Below, in pieces: positions 30,307 to 39,074 of a DNA stretch of 39,873 nt (its first letter is position 1; the number at the start of each line of letters is the position of its first letter). The notes beneath the pieces are model-generated. The model had not been told where the DNA came from. It saw only the letters and a program-made list of their open reading frames with translations, and searched no databases. The stretch lies in NCBI GenBank assembly GCA_023664725.1, contig JAMPFA010000014.1, positions 1-39,873 of the forward strand, in the 5' to 3' direction. The translations under genes and the position numbers were made by a program. This DNA comes from Roseburia sp. GTDB taxonomy: Bacteria > Bacillota > Clostridia > Lachnospirales > Lachnospiraceae.

Positions 30307-32421
30307 CTAAGCTCCATATCCTTTATAAGTCCTTTGCTGGAATTTATCGTAACCATCCTCAATCACTACCTCCATATCAACATAAGTAGTATATCCTGTT
30401 TTCTCTATTTTGGTTATCCTGTAATTAGCTCCACGCTGTATAATCATCTCACTCTCATAACCAAAATTTGTCTGTTTCCGCTTACCATCCCATAAATGAT
30501 CGGGATCTGTTGTTTGATACTCAGCACCGCTATAATAACTAAAAGGCTCTGCATACATCATTTTCGTACCCTTTGGAGCATAGATATTACATACCACATC
30601 TCCAGAAAAGCCCTTACCCTTTGCTACTCCTGTACTGATAAAATTATACTGTCTACCAGTCCTACCTACAAACTGCTGTAGCTCATCATGTGTCATAGAG
30701 CCAAAACCACTTGTACCCAGCATACTATCAATAGCCTCTGATCCGCATCCACGCTGTAGCCATATATCAAAATCATAAGAGGATCTATCAATAAGGGTAG
30801 TCATCTTTCTTATCTCAGCTCCACCACCCTCATAATCAATACTAACCTTTTTATCCCCTATTTTATTATACCAGCCCCCAGCATATCCAGCCAGAGGTCT
30901 ATTAAACTTTCCGCTACCCTGTGTGTAATCCCAGATAGCATACCGCTCATCCTTTTTAGCCTTTCTCCATACCTCAGCACAACCGCCTCTCAATACAGTA
31001 TCGGCATCCTGTGTACCCATAAACCAGTAAGCATTATCTTTTCTCTCCTGTGAGTATGGATTATCTACCCAGATACCAGCCTTTTTCTCTGCTACCTCCA
31101 GCTCCTTTTTCAGCTTTGATAAAGTCTGTTTCTGGAGAGCATACTCTTTACCCTTTTCCTCAAAATCATCTAATGAGGCTAAAAGCTGTTGGAATTTATC
31201 ATAATCTGCACCTGTAGCAATTTTAAGCTGGCTCTCAAAATAATCTCTCTTAGCCTGTATCTTATCCTTTTTCAGCTCATAATCATCAAGAGTAACATCC
31301 TGTAACCAGATACCAGAATACTTACCATTATCTCCAGCCGACATTTTCAAGTAAGCCAGATTAAACTCAGCATCCTCTACCTCATTCTTTTTATCCTGTG
31401 CCTCCTGTAAAAGTTTTTGCTGTTTGAGCTGGGCATCCTGCTCTACTTTCCATTTTTCGTAGTTTTCAGCCCCTCTTATAGAGCCAGTAAGCTCATTTAA
31501 CTCATTCTCCTCAAAGGTATCACTCACTACTGGCACATAGGTACATCTACAGTTAGGATGGATCGGGAGAGTAGGTTCTTCCCCCAGCGTATATACATTA
31601 TTGTTATATGCGAAACAATGTTGACAAGTCCTATTATCTCCCCCATTTGCACAACGATACCTAAGCTGGGTTACACCGTTACCCTCCCATACCTCACGCT
31701 GAGCCACATAGCTTACTCTCTTTGTTTCTGTTCTGGCTACCCTCTCAGCGTTATATTGAGAAGTATTGATCCCCTTATTGATCCTCTCTGTAATCTGAGG
31801 TATGCCCTCTCCTAATATCATACTCTGGGTAAGTCCTACTCTCAGATTTTGCCCCAGCCTCCCCTTATCATTCCAGAGGCGATCACTAAACATAGCACCG
31901 CTCCAAGGATAATCTAAAGTTTTTTTGATATATGTAGGATTGAGCTTATTGAGATTGATAGTTACATTCTTTACCTTACCCAGCCCATACACTTCTCTCA
32001 AAAACTGATCGGTATAGATATGAGATAGCCCCTCTGTAAAGATAACCTCCTCTTTCTGCCCCAGCTTTCTTATCTCCTCATCTATTTGCTCAAATAGCCC
32101 TCTGGATCGTGTTAAGGCACTCTGATTAGCATAACTCCAATCTCCCCCAGCCTTTTGTACCTTTGCTACTGTTTCTGCCACATCTGCTAAGATCTGTTTC
32201 TGGCAATCCTTATAAATAGCTCCTAACACTTTCTCCATTTTTGCCTCATCCTCAAAGGCTTTACGGTTATTTTTTAAAACATCCTCCTCACGTTCTTTTA
32301 TCAGCTTTTCTCTCCTCTTGCTGTCTGCATGGAGTATAGCCTTTTGTTGAGGAGTTAGCTGGCTATAAGGAATACCGTACATTTTGGCTACTTCTGGATT
32401 TATATACCCTGTTTCTGCCAT
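30307..32421 (-). CDS. MuF-type minor head protein fused to an ADP-ribosyltransferase domain
   Basis: 704 residues. Residues about 185-300 form a Mu F/SPP1 gp7-like domain: NAERVARTETKRVSYVAQRE, then CQHC, and PIHPNCRCTYVP. Residues 320-450 are coiled coil. Residues about 490-695 look like an R-S-E ADP-ribosyltransferase: AIWDYTQGSGKFNRPL, IWLQRG with R557, FISTG with S596-T597, and ESE with E656 and E658 as the E-x-E motif. MuF proteins enter the capsid and may be ejected with DNA; such toxin fusions are known in temperate Firmicute phages. Target unknown. Confidence 0.85.
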   Translation of the reverse strand: MAETGYINPEVAKMYGIPYSQLTPQQKAILHADSKRREKLIKEREEDVLKNNRKAFEDEAKMEKVLGAIYKDCQKQILADVAETVAKVQKAGGDWSYANQSALTRSRGLFEQIDEEIRKLGQKEEVIFTEGLSHIYTDQFLREVYGLGKVKNVTINLNKLNPTYIKKTLDYPWSGAMFSDRLWNDKGRLGQNLRVGLTQSMILGEGIPQITERINKGINTSQYNAERVARTETKRVSYVAQREVWEGNGVTQLRYRCANGGDNRTCQHCFAYNNNVYTLGEEPTLPIHPNCRCTYVPVVSDTFEENELNELTGSIRGAENYEKWKVEQDAQLKQQKLLQEAQDKKNEVEDAEFNLAYLKMSAGDNGKYSGIWLQDVTLDDYELKKDKIQAKRDYFESQLKIATGADYDKFQQLLASLDDFEEKGKEYALQKQTLSKLKKELEVAEKKAGIWVDNPYSQERKDNAYWFMGTQDADTVLRGGCAEVWRKAKKDERYAIWDYTQGSGKFNRPLAGYAGGWYNKIGDKKVSIDYEGGGAEIRKMTTLIDRSSYDFDIWLQRGCGSEAIDSMLGTSGFGSMTHDELQQFVGRTGRQYNFISTGVAKGKGFSGDVVCNIYAPKGTKMMYAEPFSYYSGAEYQTTDPDHLWDGKRKQTNFGYESEMIIQRGANYRITKIEKTGYTTYVDMEVVIEDGYDKFQQRTYKGYGA

Positions 32422-32440
32422 TATTTACAGCCTCCCCTCA

Positions 32441-33970
32441 TTATTCCCCTGTTTCCTCAGTCTGAGCATTGCCCTCAAAAAAAGATCTAAAATTAGGGAA
32501 AAGATTATTGCTATCAGCCTCTATATTCTCCTGTGAGTAAGGATCTGTATTCTCTTTCTGTTTTTTGCTCTCTGCCTCCAGCTTTTCTAATACATCTTTT
32601 GGATTATCAATAAACGGTAACAGACTAAGGAGCGTTTCTTTATCTACCGTTCCATTCAGCTTAGTAACCGTATCTACCAGCTCTGTAAGATTGTTTGGTA
32701 CATTTCTGGTAAACTCTACTTTGAGGTTTACAATATCTACCTCATGCCCTGTACTCACTCGGATCGGTACTGTCAGCACTCTTACAAAATCTCTTAGGGC
32801 TTTCTCCATTTTTCGCTCTTTGATAATACACTTTGTTTCCAGCCCAAAGAGCTTAAAGCGGATTGCCACCCCAGAGAGATTACCAGCAAAATTTTCATCA
32901 GAGAGGTTAGGCACTTGCGAAAACTTATAAATATTATTTTCCAGCCTGTTAAGATGGTTCTCTAAGGCATCTGTTTGGATCTGCTTTGTGATAAACTTCA
33001 CATCTCCATTTTCCATTACCTCAATAATGCCCTCCTCTTTGAGCTGTTTCTTACCATCCTCCCCCACAATCATATTTTTCAGCATAAGATAAGCATTTCT
33101 GAAAACGCTAAACTCATCCGATACATCGGATAGCACTTTATCATAATCCTCAACAAGAGTTTTAATCTTTTCCAGATCGCTCATCTGCTCCTCATTGTTA
33201 TACATGGTTACAATCGGTATTCTTTCATAAATAATATTTTCCTCCTCCACAAACTCATAAGAGGCAAACTCCCTACCCTTACCCCTCTGAGGAGCTGTAG
33301 AAGTTTCCACGCTCTTAAAAAGTTCCATTTTCCCCACACTGTAAACCCCTGCATAATGTGTAGTTTTGTCTGTGTCCTCTGTATCAATATCATATAAGCG
33401 GATCGCATACTGTAACTCCTTTGTGCTGGAGTTTTTATAAACCAGTATTACATCCTCTGGGCTAAGCCTCATTACCTTTGTTTTGCTTTCCTCATTCTGA
33501 TACACTAAGAGATGAGATAGCCCTTTAATCATTGCCTCCTTACCCCACTCTATAATCACATCTTCCATGTCATTATCAATCATAAGATAATCAATAAAAT
33601 CCTGTACCGCTGTATCTTCCAATTCTTCCATATCCACACCGACATCTACAGGCTCAACCTCTACCGCTGGCTTTTCCTCTTTTGGCTCAGTGTAATTAAG
33701 AATTACAGGATTACCTAAGAAATAGCCCACTGTGTTATCTATGGTCTGCCCGAAAAAATCATTTACCAGCCTGTTATTAGGCTTGTTCTTATCTTTAGGC
33801 TTTTTATTGAGGATCTTGTGTTTCCCCTCATACAGATTTTGATATTTCCTGTATCTGGGAGCTATCTTTCTTGTGTGGGCATCTACCAGATCATTTAAGA
33901 AACTGGCACTAAACCGCTGTGTACCGTCTGCCTCTGTATTAAATTCCTTGTCAATAGGTCTTTCTATCAT
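32441..33970 (-). CDS. Portal protein (SPP1 gp6-like)
   Basis: 509 residues from ATG 33970 (GGAG at 7 bp). SPP1-type portal pattern: NDLVDAHTRKIAPRYRKYQN, YEGKHKILNK, NRLVNDFFGQTIDNTVGYFL, IPIVTMYNNEEQMSDLEKIK and GNLSGVAIRFKLFGLETKCI. Forms the DNA-entry vertex and binds the terminase. The C-terminus is acidic and disordered. It is followed 19 bp later by the MuF gene, as in SPP1. Confidence 0.93.
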   Translation of the reverse strand: MIERPIDKEFNTEADGTQRFSASFLNDLVDAHTRKIAPRYRKYQNLYEGKHKILNKKPKDKNKPNNRLVNDFFGQTIDNTVGYFLGNPVILNYTEPKEEKPAVEVEPVDVGVDMEELEDTAVQDFIDYLMIDNDMEDVIIEWGKEAMIKGLSHLLVYQNEESKTKVMRLSPEDVILVYKNSSTKELQYAIRLYDIDTEDTDKTTHYAGVYSVGKMELFKSVETSTAPQRGKGREFASYEFVEEENIIYERIPIVTMYNNEEQMSDLEKIKTLVEDYDKVLSDVSDEFSVFRNAYLMLKNMIVGEDGKKQLKEEGIIEVMENGDVKFITKQIQTDALENHLNRLENNIYKFSQVPNLSDENFAGNLSGVAIRFKLFGLETKCIIKERKMEKALRDFVRVLTVPIRVSTGHEVDIVNLKVEFTRNVPNNLTELVDTVTKLNGTVDKETLLSLLPFIDNPKDVLEKLEAESKKQKENTDPYSQENIEADSNNLFPNFRSFFEGNAQTEETGE

Positions 33971-33985
33971 CACTATCTCCTTTCA

Positions 33986-34014
33986 TAAAAAATAGCCCTT
34001 ACTTTGAGGGCTAT
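33986..34014 (-). terminator. Terminator-like hairpin between large terminase and portal
   Basis: Perfect 8-bp arms ATAGCCCT/AGGGCTAT (33992-33999, 34007-34014), 7-base loop, then TTTTTTATG on the minus strand. The terminase stop lies in the stem. A strong intrinsic terminator inside what is usually one operon implies antitermination or a second promoter. Confidence 0.7.
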
Positions 34015-35519
34015 ACTGTTAGATCTTCTCGTTTTAAGTTTCCTATGTGGCTGGCTTGATCTGCAATCGTACACGCAAAATCCAACCCATCAAAGAGATC
34101 ATCATGATCTACCTCTGGAAAAAGTAACAGGCACTCCTCCAAATCATCCATACCAGCTCTAAAATAGATTTTCCCATTTTCAAAGTTGGCGGATCGCCTC
34201 ATTGCCCTTGTTACCTTGTCCTTAGTGGTATTTATATTAAGCACTGGCAATAAACTAAGCCTCCTTACCTCCTGTGCCATTGCCTGTTGATAAGCATTAC
34301 TCTCTATGCCTATCCTCTCTACCATAGGGTATTTATCTCTCCCATAGCTCAATAGAGTAGTAAGCTGAGCATTAAAAGATAATCTTTCTTTCACATACTC
34401 CAAAACATAAATATTATGCTCATTATCCATACCCACAATCATAAGCACAAAATAATCATTGTTGCTACTCTGCTTTTCGGATATTGCCAGATCCACACCA
34501 AAGTATATTTTTACTTTTTTCCAGCTATCTATCCCCTCTGCATCCTTTACTCTTACCTTTGCTGTGAGAAAATCATAATCAATTTTATACTCCTCATAGT
34601 ATTTAAAATATTTTCCTTTGAATATCTTACCCTTTGCCAGTTCTGTATCTTGCTGGTACTGCATATTAAAAATTACAGCCCCACTCTCACGCTTTATAGC
34701 CATGAGCTTAGCCAGAGAAAATTTATCCTCCCAGAGTGCTATCTCCGTACCATCTTTGAGCTTTATAATAGCCCTCTGAACATTTACCACATACTCCCCA
34801 CTCTTTATTAAATCCTCATACAGATCTAAGGGGTTATATCGTGTGCCTAAAATATGTATCTCCCCATGAGGCTCTAAAGTAGGCTTTAAGGCACTGTAAA
34901 ACCACTCTTTTAAAGTGGCTCTCTGCCCCTCAGTTCTAGCATTTTCCAGCCCTACTAAGTCATCACCTATGATAATATCAAAATGCTTTGATACAACCGC
35001 TCCACTAGCCCCCAGAGCTGTAAGAGTAGCCTCTTTTCTTATAATCGTTCTCCTGTTCACTGAAAACTCTTTATCATTCCAGAGGTTATCTTTGCCTGTT
35101 CGCCAATCCCCAAAGATCCTTATGAGTGTAGTGTTCCCCTCAAAATGAGATCTTACTTCTTTCAAAAAAGCCTTAGCCTGTGTATCAGTCTTAGAGCCTA
35201 TCAATATACGGATATTAGGATCTCTGAGTATCTTTGTTATGCAAAAATCCACATCCCCTACCGTACTCTTTCCATGCCCTCTAGGAGCTAAATCTAAAGT
35301 GCTGGGGTTATCCGATATATTTTGTATAATCTCCCAATGTAGCCCCTGCACATCCCTCTGTGTTACATATTTACACACTACCCAATAGGCACAGATAAAA
35401 GGGAGAGATAGATCCTGTACCGTTTCTCTTATTACTTTATCTTTTACCCATTGCTGTAAAAGAGGATTTTCCATCACTGGAATAATGGTAGCTTTCAGTG
35501 TTTCTAACCTACTATCCAC
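34011..35519 (-). CDS. terL: Terminase large subunit
   Basis: 502 residues from GTG 35519, which GGAGG serves; an ATG seven codons upstream overlaps that site. ATPase: LAPRGHGKSTVG (Walker A, about 77-88), FDIIIGDDLVG (Walker B, about 180-190). Nuclease: YFGVDLAIS (first Asp), ERIGIESNAYQQA and DDLFDGLDFAC (last Asp). It packages DNA into the procapsid with the small subunit and portal. Confidence 0.95.
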   Translation of the reverse strand: MDSRLETLKATIIPVMENPLLQQWVKDKVIRETVQDLSLPFICAYWVVCKYVTQRDVQGLHWEIIQNISDNPSTLDLAPRGHGKSTVGDVDFCITKILRDPNIRILIGSKTDTQAKAFLKEVRSHFEGNTTLIRIFGDWRTGKDNLWNDKEFSVNRRTIIRKEATLTALGASGAVVSKHFDIIIGDDLVGLENARTEGQRATLKEWFYSALKPTLEPHGEIHILGTRYNPLDLYEDLIKSGEYVVNVQRAIIKLKDGTEIALWEDKFSLAKLMAIKRESGAVIFNMQYQQDTELAKGKIFKGKYFKYYEEYKIDYDFLTAKVRVKDAEGIDSWKKVKIYFGVDLAISEKQSSNNDYFVLMIVGMDNEHNIYVLEYVKERLSFNAQLTTLLSYGRDKYPMVERIGIESNAYQQAMAQEVRRLSLLPVLNINTTKDKVTRAMRRSANFENGKIYFRAGMDDLEECLLLFPEVDHDDLFDGLDFACTIADQASHIGNLKREDLTV

Positions 35520-35588
35520 ATTTCTTATCCTCCTCTCCATAAAACAAAGAGGAGCGTTTTCAGCCCCTCCTTACTGCATTGATTATTT

Positions 35589-35807
35589 TTACATTGTGCA
35601 TAACTTAAATACCAGATACACCGCCAGCACAACCTCTATAAGTATGCCAAACGCTAACATCTCAGCCACCTTTTTATAATACCGAGTATCTACCCTGCAT
35701 TGCTCCTCTTTTTCTTTACTCCTATTGAATACCGATCCAGTATTACCTATCACAGCTAACAGGATAAGTAAGCCTATCAGTATAAGCAACTTACACAATA
35801 TTCTCAT
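35589..35807 (-). CDS. Small membrane protein (two helices)
   Basis: 72 residues from an ATG 9 bp after GGAGG. Two membrane helices, LLILIGLLILLAVIG and VAEMLAFGILIEVVLAVYLVF, joined by a charged loop with KEKEEQCRVDTRYYKK. No family recognised. Overlaps the upstream 43-residue membrane protein gene and lies between the two terminase genes, an unusual place. Confidence 0.6.
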   Translation of the reverse strand: MRILCKLLILIGLLILLAVIGNTGSVFNRSKEKEEQCRVDTRYYKKVAEMLAFGILIEVVLAVYLVFKLCTM

Positions 35808-35922
35808 CACATCCAGCCTCCTCTCTGGTATTCCTCAAACTCAAATTTACCATAAAACACATACCGACTACCGCCAGCATAACCCCGATCACTATGCCAC
35901 CTATTAAAGCCATCCATATCAT
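35791..35922 (-). CDS. Tiny membrane protein (one helix)
   Basis: 43 residues: MIWMALIGGIVIGVMLAVVG then MCFMV, one long membrane helix, followed by a charged tail ending CDENIV. GGAGG at good spacing before the ATG. Coupled by overlap to the next small membrane protein, so the two probably work together. Function unknown. Confidence 0.6.
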   Translation of the reverse strand: MIWMALIGGIVIGVMLAVVGMCFMVNLSLRNTREEAGCDENIV

Positions 35923-35962
35923 TACTCTACCTCCAGCTCATCTTTTTCTGTGTACGATGATA

Positions 35963-35976
35963 AACATAATCACGAA
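35963..35976 (-). promoter_or_regulatory. Intergenic motif TTCGTGATTATGTT upstream of the small membrane genes
   Basis: Differs by one base from the copies at 13967 and 39467. It lies 41 bp before the ATG at 35922, in a gene-free stretch that also holds an imperfect inverted repeat AACAGGAAA/TTTCCTGTT. A promoter or operator is possible; position only. Confidence 0.3.
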
Positions 35977-36090
35977 TAACAGGAAAACTTAGGTTACATT
36001 TTGTTTTACTTTCCTGTTTTGTGCAATCTGTATAACTGCCCCTGTATTTCCCCTTAGAGAAAATCTTATAAGGCTATACAAATTGCACAA

Positions 36091-36591
36091 CTATTCTCTC
36101 AAACTGCTAAGCCCTGCCTTAATGGTACTAAGCAAACTATCTACAGCCTCTCTATCCTCTTTTGTAAGGCTCATTTCCCCAGATACCACATTATCAATAG
36201 GGCTATCCACAAGAGCCAGCTCCAGCTTAGCCACCTTTTCTAAATCATTGATATTTTTAATCCTCAGCTTTCCCTCATTGTAATCTTTTATCGCTGTTAC
36301 AATGAGATTATTAAAAAGCCTCCTGTATCTGGTTTTCACATCTAGCACTACCGCCTCTTTTTCCTTACCGTCTTTCTCCTCTAAGGCTCTCTGAGTACAT
36401 CTATCCACCCAATTAAAAGATCTGCTCCACCCTGCTACTGTACGCTCTGCTCTCTTGAAATGAATAGCCACCGCCTTTAAGGATCTCTTTTCTCCCAGAT
36501 TGTAATAAAACTCAAAAGCCTCTCTCTGTATGTTGCTCTCTTTCTTTAGCTTTGTATCTTTCTGCTCCTGTTGCTCTTTCTGCTCAGCCAC
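36091..36591 (-). CDS. terS: Terminase small subunit
   Basis: 166 residues, GTG start 9 bp after GGAGG. An N-terminal charged tail, then a helix-turn-helix around EKRSLKAVAIHFKRAERTVA (about 33-52) with GWSRSFNWVDRC, the usual small-terminase DNA-binding domain, and a helical oligomerisation part. It recognises the packaging site, which is often within or next to this gene. Directly upstream of terL apart from two small membrane genes. Confidence 0.88.
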   Translation of the reverse strand: MAEQKEQQEQKDTKLKKESNIQREAFEFYYNLGEKRSLKAVAIHFKRAERTVAGWSRSFNWVDRCTQRALEEKDGKEKEAVVLDVKTRYRRLFNNLIVTAIKDYNEGKLRIKNINDLEKVAKLELALVDSPIDNVVSGEMSLTKEDREAVDSLLSTIKAGLSSLRE

Positions 36592-36887
36592 AATTTACCG
36601 CCTCCTCTCTCCCTTTTCCCTCATTTCTGAGGTTTTTAGGGTTATTTGTGCTAAATTTTCATAGTACCTACTGGAAAAGGGTTATATTTTTTCTTTAATC
36701 TTTCATATTCATAGCATTTTACTATCTTGCTATACTCTCTCTATCTACTTTTCATATAGTTTTACATATCCTTTTCTTTTATATATTTCTTTATATAGAG
36801 TTAGGATATATAAGGCTTTCTCTTTCCCCGCCCTGCCTGTTTTTTCTTCATAGAGTTTCATAGGCTCTTACAATGTTTCTATGCAAT
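36592..36887. other. AT-rich gene-free region before terS
   Basis: About 296 bp without a gene, very rich in A and T with many TATA-like stretches on both strands. It follows a terminator and precedes terS, so it should contain the start of the packaging/head transcript. No clear TTGACA-17-TATAAT pair was found, which would fit a promoter that needs a phage activator. Confidence 0.45.
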
Positions 36888-36914
36888 AGAAAAGGAGAGG
36901 TTATTTCCCTCTCC
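36888..36914 (-). terminator. Terminator before the packaging genes
   Basis: Arms GGAGAGG (36894-36900) and CCTCTCC (36908-36914), 7-base loop containing the stop of the 60-residue gene, then TTTTCTATT on the minus strand. Ends the ParB/GNAT transcript. Confidence 0.7.
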
Positions 36915-37083
36915 CCAGCTCTGCTAATTGTATCTGGATGCTATGTAATTCTGCCCTATGAATACTCGATATAACTAATGCTTTACTTATCTCTATCTCA
37001 TCCCTGCATACCTTTTCTTCCAGAATAGCCAGATCATTCTCTATGCTGGCTATTCTTTCTAATAACTCTGGTTTAGACTTCAT
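36901..37083 (-). CDS. Small coiled-coil protein
   Basis: 60 residues, wholly helical with heptads: LLERIASIENDLAILEEKV and AELHSIQIQLAELGRG. AGGAGG precedes the ATG, which overlaps the stop of the GNAT-like gene. No family recognised; an oligomerising adaptor or regulator is possible. Confidence 0.65.
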   Translation of the reverse strand: MKSKPELLERIASIENDLAILEEKVCRDEIEISKALVISSIHRAELHSIQIQLAELGRGK

Positions 37084-37586
37084 CCCTCTTTCCTCCTCAT
37101 TTTGAGATCTTCTTTCAATATCTCATACACAACACTATCATGCAATTTTCCATCTGCTAACATAGCTTGTCTATGATACCGCCCAACAATCTCTCCCCCA
37201 TATCTTTTAATAAAGGCATCATATAATTCTTTCGCTGGATTATCAGCAAAACAAAACCACTCCATCCGCTCCAGATTGTATTTATAGAAAAGGTCGTAAA
37301 CAACTCTTTTAATATCCGCTAAAAATATAAAACTTCCCTTTTCAAAACTCATAAGCCCAAAATTATAAGCGGATCTAGCTTGCCAATCAATCCTATATGA
37401 TACAACTCCTAATATCCTATCCGTTTTATCCACCGATACAAAAAAGTGCTTATTCTCATTGTTATCGCTCATTTCAAAATTATAATGCCCTGTACCCCCA
37501 TAAAACTTATAGTAAGGATCATACCATACCTTTTCCATCATAATCTTATTTAATTGCTCTATATATAATTGCCCTGCTTTAAGCAT
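37080..37586 (-). CDS. GNAT-like acetyltransferase family protein
   Basis: 168 residues. Pattern of a GNAT fold: strand HFFVSVDKTDRILGVVSYRI, then LADIKRVVYDLFYKYNLERM and WFCFADNPAKELYDAFIKRY with the late NPAKELY-x-x-F-x-K-x-G motif. The classic Q/RxxGxG/A acetyl-CoA loop is not obvious, so activity is uncertain. It lies between ParB-like and terminase genes, a frequent arrangement in clostridial phages. GGGGGA site before the ATG, overlapping the ParB stop region. Confidence 0.65.
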   Translation of the reverse strand: MLKAGQLYIEQLNKIMMEKVWYDPYYKFYGGTGHYNFEMSDNNENKHFFVSVDKTDRILGVVSYRIDWQARSAYNFGLMSFEKGSFIFLADIKRVVYDLFYKYNLERMEWFCFADNPAKELYDAFIKRYGGEIVGRYHRQAMLADGKLHDSVVYEILKEDLKMRRKEG

Positions 37587-37589
37587 CTT

Positions 37590-38174
37590 TTATATCCCCC
37601 TCTTTAATAGCCACCTTACAAAGCCCTCATCTGTTTCTGCCTCTACATACTCATTATACCGATTGCTAAGGATTACCAGCTCATCCTCTGTTATTCTGAT
37701 ACTGTTAGATCCAAACCTCAGCATAGGGAGAGTAGTCTTTTCCTCTTTTTGAGTTTCTTTTTCTTCTTTCTCCTCTACAAAAAGCTGTTGTAAATCAATC
37801 TCTGTAAAGCCCAGCACCTCCAGAGGGATCTCCTGCTCCTGTATCTCCAGCAATTCCTCTTTCAGCATATCCTCATCCCATGTAGCCAGCTCTCCCAGCT
37901 TATTATCTGCTATACGGTATGCCTTTACCTGTTCGGGAGTAAGATCGTCTGCAATGATATAGGGTACTGTTTCCAGCCCTGCTAATAAACTTGCCTCTCT
38001 CCTTGTATGCCCTGCAATGATAACTTTATCCTTATCTACCAGAATAGGATTTTGAAAACCAAACTCTTTAATACTCTCTAACACTTTCTTTACCGCATAA
38101 TCATTTATTCTCGGATTATTCTCATACGGTACAAGATCCAGCGGATCACAATACATAATCTCTTGTTTCATAGT
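37590..38174 (-). CDS. ParB-like N-terminal domain protein
   Basis: 194 residues from ATG 38174; a GTG 21 codons upstream has no good site. ParB/Srx fold: NPRINDYAVKKVLESIKEFG, FQNPILVDKDKVIIAGHTRR with the GHTRREA box (like GERRxRA), then ADDLTPEQVKAYRIADNKLG. The C-terminal half is acidic and rich in Glu and Lys. In phages such proteins sit before the terminase and may act in DNA modification or packaging control. A 31-bp motif lies 68 bp upstream. Confidence 0.85.
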   Translation of the reverse strand, partial: TMKQEIMYCDPLDLVPYENNPRINDYAVKKVLESIKEFGFQNPILVDKDKVIIAGHTRREASLLAGLETVPYIIADDLTPEQVKAYRIADNKLGELATWDEDMLKEELLEIQEQEIPLEVLGFTEIDLQQLFVEEKEEKETQKEEKTTLPMLRFGSNSIRITEDELVILSNRYNEYVEAETDEGFVRWLLKRGI

Positions 38175-38241
38175 CCTTTTACCAATCCTTTCATAATTTT
38201 GCATAGATAATAGTAATTTATTACATATCTCTTTCACAATA

Positions 38242-38272
38242 TAGGGTCACAAAACAATGTTAATATTGCATA
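38242..38272 (-). promoter_or_regulatory. 31-bp intergenic element, copy 2 (upstream of the ParB-like gene)
   Basis: Partner of the element at 29124-29154: plus-strand blocks TAGGGTCA, AAAA and TTGCATA at identical spacing. It starts only 3 bp after the previous gene's stop. A phage-specific promoter or operator is inferred. Confidence 0.45.
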
Positions 38273-38274
38273 TC

Positions 38275-38490
38275 CTATAAAATATCTCCCCCAGCATCAA
38301 AAACGTCTTTTCTGTGTTTAGTAGACAAACTACTAAATGGTATTTCCTTTTCTCCTTTTCGCCTCTCCTGTAAGGGAGTTTCATAATAATATTCCATATT
38401 TTTCTTATTTCTTCTCTTGTCTAAATAATACGGATCATGTTCCCTTAGCCATTTATCCGCATCATCTTCCTCTCTTATCTTTTTTATCAC
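38275..38490 (-). CDS. Small hypothetical protein
   Basis: About 71 residues, very charged: IKKIREEDDADKWLREHDPY, YYETPLQERRKGEKEIPF. The likely start is a GTG after GGAGG, inside the end of the upstream sigma-like gene; the frame is open up to an ATG at 38511. No family recognised. Coupled by overlap, so likely in the same operon. Confidence 0.55.
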   Translation of the reverse strand: MIKKIREEDDADKWLREHDPYYLDKRRNKKNMEYYYETPLQERRKGEKEIPFSSLSTKHRKDVFDAGGDIL

Positions 38491-38896
38491 AATCCTCACT
38501 CCTCCAGCCATTTTCTAAAGCAATACAAATTTTCTTTACACCGCTATCTATATGCCTATGTACTGTACTCATCTGCACACCCAAAATATAAGCTAACTCA
38601 GCTCTGTTGTACCCCAGCACCAATACATAAGCCACACACATATATTGTAGATATGTAAGTACCCCAGCTTTCCAGCCAGCATCAAATACTTTTCTGTTCT
38701 TCCTATCATACTTTGATATATTTATCCCTGTTACCGCCTGTAAATCAGCTAATACACAAGTAGCCACCCTATCCCCTCTAAGGCTCATAGCCTCCATGCC
38801 ACCCATATTTTTTAACAGGCTCTTTACTATATTAGGGTTAGAATAACTCATATTAAGTAAAGAGCTATTTCCTCCCCCTCTTAGCTTTACCGCCAC
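38462..38896 (-). CDS. Sigma-region-4-like HTH regulator
   Basis: 144 residues, GTG start 7 bp after GGAGGG. The C-terminal part, LVLGYNRAELAYILGVQMST then VHRHIDSGVKKICIAL, has the sigma-70 region 4 helix-turn-helix pattern (x-x-x-E-x-A-x-x-L-G-V-x-x-x-T-V-x-R-H). Proteins of this kind (ArpU/RinA-like place) often switch on late phage transcription. It lies upstream of all structural genes on the same strand, as a late activator would. The start overlaps the previous gene by 32 bp. Confidence 0.7.
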   Translation of the reverse strand: MAVKLRGGGNSSLLNMSYSNPNIVKSLLKNMGGMEAMSLRGDRVATCVLADLQAVTGINISKYDRKNRKVFDAGWKAGVLTYLQYMCVAYVLVLGYNRAELAYILGVQMSTVHRHIDSGVKKICIALENGWRSEDCDKKDKRGR

Positions 38897-39074
38897 ATTT
38901 ACACCCTCCTCTCTGTATGTATTTGAGGTGTACCTCTATCTGCTGTCCGTCATAATATCCTCCAATATGAGTTACCAGAGCTACAGCCTTTTTTATGCTG
39001 TCTATCTTTCCATAGGAATAATCGTTATCTAAAGGTAACATCCATTTAACAAAATCTCCCTCATTTACTCTCAT
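38865..39074 (-). CDS. Small hypothetical protein with basic CxC tail
   Basis: 69 residues from ATG 39074, served by GGAGG. A beta-rich body (EGDFVKWMLPLDNDYSYGKI, ALVTHIGGYYDGQQIEV) suggests an SH3-like or RNA-binding-like barrel, with a C-terminal CKCGGKAKRGRK tail. No family recognised. An in-frame upstream extension to 39125 is not needed. Confidence 0.6.
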   Translation of the reverse strand: MRVNEGDFVKWMLPLDNDYSYGKIDSIKKAVALVTHIGGYYDGQQIEVHLKYIQRGGCKCGGKAKRGRK

